DNA from: Arthrobacter sp. Leaf234
GTDB taxonomy: Bacteria > Actinomycetota > Actinomycetes > Actinomycetales > Micrococcaceae
Direction of reading: 5' to 3'
Length of the DNA stretch: 64,000 nt
Assembly: GCF_001422665.1 (NCBI RefSeq)
Contig: NZ_LMLU01000005.1
Location: forward strand, 62,001-126,000
Below are positions 62,534-64,000 of the stretch, piece by piece. A model generated the notes under the pieces. That model was not told the DNA's origin and did no database searches. It was given only the letters and a program-made list of their open reading frames with translations. A program made the position numbers and the translations under genes. How positions within the stretch are numbered: position 1 is the first letter of the stretch; each line of letters opens with the position of its first letter.

Positions 62534-64000
62534 ATGCGGAATCCAGATGTGTCGACGGCCAGCCTCCAGGACGGGACCTACCCCCGGCCTCAACTCGTCC
62601 GCCGACGGTGGGCGGATCTCGGGGGAGAGTGGGACTTCAGGTACGACGACGAGGATGCCGGCGTCGCCGACGACTGGTTCGCCGGGGCGACGCCGTTCCC
62701 CCTGACCATCACCGTCCCGTATCCGCCGGAGTCCGTCCGATCCGGCGTGAACGACACGACCTTCCACCCCGTGGTCTGGTACCGGCGGACCCTCACCCGG
62801 GCGGACTTGGTCGAGAGCGGGAGGTCCGCAGCGGACGACCGTCTGCTGCTGCACTTCGGTGCCGTCGACTACCGGGCCACGGTCTGGATCAACGGCGCCC
62901 TCGTCGGGACCCACGAGGGCGGCCAGAGCCCTTTCAGCTTCGACATCACCGATCATGCGGCTGCCGCCGCCGAGCTGTCCCTGGTGGTGCGAGCCGAGGA
63001 TGATCCGCACGACGTCGCCCAGCCCCGCGGCAAGCAGGACTGGCTGGAGGACCCCCACGTCATCTGGTACCACCGCACCACGGGCATCTGGCAGCCGGTC
63101 TGGCTCGAATCCGTGCCGGCCGCCTTCATCGAGGGCGCCGTCTGGGAGCCGGACGTCCCGAAGGGATCGGTCCGCCTCGAGCTCGAACTCTCGCCGCAGC
63201 GGCACACAGCCCGGACCGTGCGCGTGGACCTCAGCTATGCGGGCCATCCGCTCGGCAGCTACACGGCATCGGCCTCGCAGCCCCGTGTCGTCCTCGACTG
63301 CGTCATCCCGCACCAGGCCAACGGCCAGGCCTACGAGTCGCTGCTGTGGTCTCCCGAGGATCCCCGCCTCATCGACGCGACGGTGGCCCTGCTCGACGGC
63401 GACGGGTCCGTCGTCGACGAGATCTGGTCCTACTTCGGCCTGCGCAGCGTCGGTACCGCCGGGCGCCACTTCCTGCTCAACGACCGCCCCTACTACGTCC
63501 GCTCCGTCCTGGAGCAGGGCTACTGGCCGGAGTCGCTCCTCGCGGCGCCCGACGCGCACGCCCTCCGCGAGGAGGTGCAGCTGATCAAGGACCTCGGCTT
63601 CAACGCGGCGCGCCTCCACGAGAAGGTCGAGGACCCGCGCTTCCTGTACTGGGCGGACCGGCTGGGCCTGCTCGTCTGGGGCGAGATGGGCAGCACCTTC
63701 GAGTTCTCGCCCACCGCCATGGAGCGGGTCTCCCGCGAGTGGGTCAGCGTGGTCCAGCGTGACAGGTCGCACCCCTGCATCGTCACGTGGGTGCCGCTCA
63801 ACGAGAGCTGGGGGGTGCAGCAGATCGCCCACAGCGCCGAGCAGCGCCACTTCGCCCAGGCCATGTACCACCTCACCAAGGCCCTCGACGGCTCCCGACC
63901 CGTCATCTCCAACGACGGCTGGGAGCACGTGGAGTCCGACCTCTTCACGGTCCACGACTACGCCACCACCTACGAGGACCTCCATGCGAGCTACCGGGAT
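62534..64000 (+). CDS. Glycoside hydrolase family 2 enzyme (3' end outside window)
   Basis: The first 489 residues of a GH2 beta-galactosidase/beta-glucuronidase-type enzyme; the frame is still open at the window edge. The N-terminal sugar-binding jelly roll has LGGEWDFRYDD, ITVPYPPES, HPVVWYRRTL and FGAVDYRATVWINGALVGTHEGGQSPFSFDIT. The immunoglobulin-like domain follows. The barrel begins with GFNAARLHEKVEDPRFLYWADRLGLLVWGEMG and holds the acid/base Asn-Glu in VTWVPLNESWGVQQ. The nucleophile glutamate would lie beyond the window. There is no signal peptide, so it is cytoplasmic. GCAGGA precedes ATG. With the importer it probably completes hydrolysis of the imported oligosaccharide. Confidence 0.9.
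   Translation, partial: MRNPDVSTASLQDGTYPRPQLVRRRWADLGGEWDFRYDDEDAGVADDWFAGATPFPLTITVPYPPESVRSGVNDTTFHPVVWYRRTLTRADLVESGRSAADDRLLLHFGAVDYRATVWINGALVGTHEGGQSPFSFDITDHAAAAAELSLVVRAEDDPHDVAQPRGKQDWLEDPHVIWYHRTTGIWQPVWLESVPAAFIEGAVWEPDVPKGSVRLELELSPQRHTARTVRVDLSYAGHPLGSYTASASQPRVVLDCVIPHQANGQAYESLLWSPEDPRLIDATVALLDGDGSVVDEIWSYFGLRSVGTAGRHFLLNDRPYYVRSVLEQGYWPESLLAAPDAHALREEVQLIKDLGFNAARLHEKVEDPRFLYWADRLGLLVWGEMGSTFEFSPTAMERVSREWVSVVQRDRSHPCIVTWVPLNESWGVQQIAHSAEQRHFAQAMYHLTKALDGSRPVISNDGWEHVESDLFTVHDYATTYEDLHASYRD

Overview
The window is one contiguous stretch of high-GC chromosomal DNA from an actinobacterium. Gene content and order (pcrA-sucCD, Asp23/AmaP-type envelope genes, many small Micrococcaceae-type DUF proteins, frequent GTG starts, ATGA/GTGA overlaps, TAGGAT/TAGGGT-like -10 boxes close to start codons) suggest an Arthrobacter-like member of the Micrococcaceae. 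This placement is inferred from family resemblance, not from a marker-gene comparison. No rRNA, tRNA, CRISPR array, insertion sequence or prophage was recognised. Most of the window reads as ordinary chromosome with several catabolic and stress-related islands.

Layout. 0-3.5 kb: the 3' end of pcrA/uvrD, then the TCA operon sucCD and a strong terminator. 3.5-11.8 kb: a direct-repeat intergenic region, an MFS sugar porter, a zinc alcohol dehydrogenase, an SRPBCC protein, a rubrerythrin-VIT1 fusion, and fadD overlapping an AI-2E/PerM permease. 11.9-20.1 kb: a sodium:solute symporter divergent from a XRE-cupin regulator, an APC-type permease, a lipoprotein, and an overlapping ureohydrolase-ThDP enzyme pair. 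The pair, symporter and regulator could form a guanidino-compound catabolic unit. 20.1-21.5 kb: small stress-type proteins (DUF2945, DUF3140, a membrane protein). 21.5-24.7 kb: a compact type III polyketide synthase, methyltransferase and FAD monooxygenase operon with a clear, probably leaderless promoter. 24.7-30.9 kb: two SDRs, a lipoprotein, an Rpf-LysM secreted protein with a structured upstream region, glutathione-independent formaldehyde dehydrogenase, a disordered repeat protein and a YegP-like protein. 31-33.9 kb: aconitase.

34-39 kb: an FCD-GntR regulator, nucleoside hydrolase and complete ECF transporter (S, T and a fused double ATPase), probably for nucleoside-type uptake and salvage. 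The fused ATPase has one canonical and one degenerate ATP site. 39-48.8 kb: an alpha/beta hydrolase, a SWIM-SNF2 helicase, a cation/proton antiporter, a BenE permease with a divergent XRE-cupin regulator, a decayed SDR gene, a luciferase-like flavin enzyme and a cold-shock protein with a long leader. 48.9-52.5 kb: a TM0106-type nuclease-helicase. 52.7-55.3 kb: an Asp23/DUF2273/DUF6286/AmaP-like/CsbD operon, probably an envelope-stress scaffold. 55.4-57.1 kb: small DUF proteins and a surface-anchor-like remnant.

57.1-64 kb: a LacI-controlled oligosaccharide locus with a binding protein, two permeases, a secreted GH43 lipoprotein, a divergent LacI regulator and a GH2 enzyme running off the window. 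Two near-identical palindromes, TTACAGCGCTGTAA and TTACAGCGCTGAAA, mark both transcription units. No dedicated ATPase is present, so a shared MsiK-type ATPase is expected.
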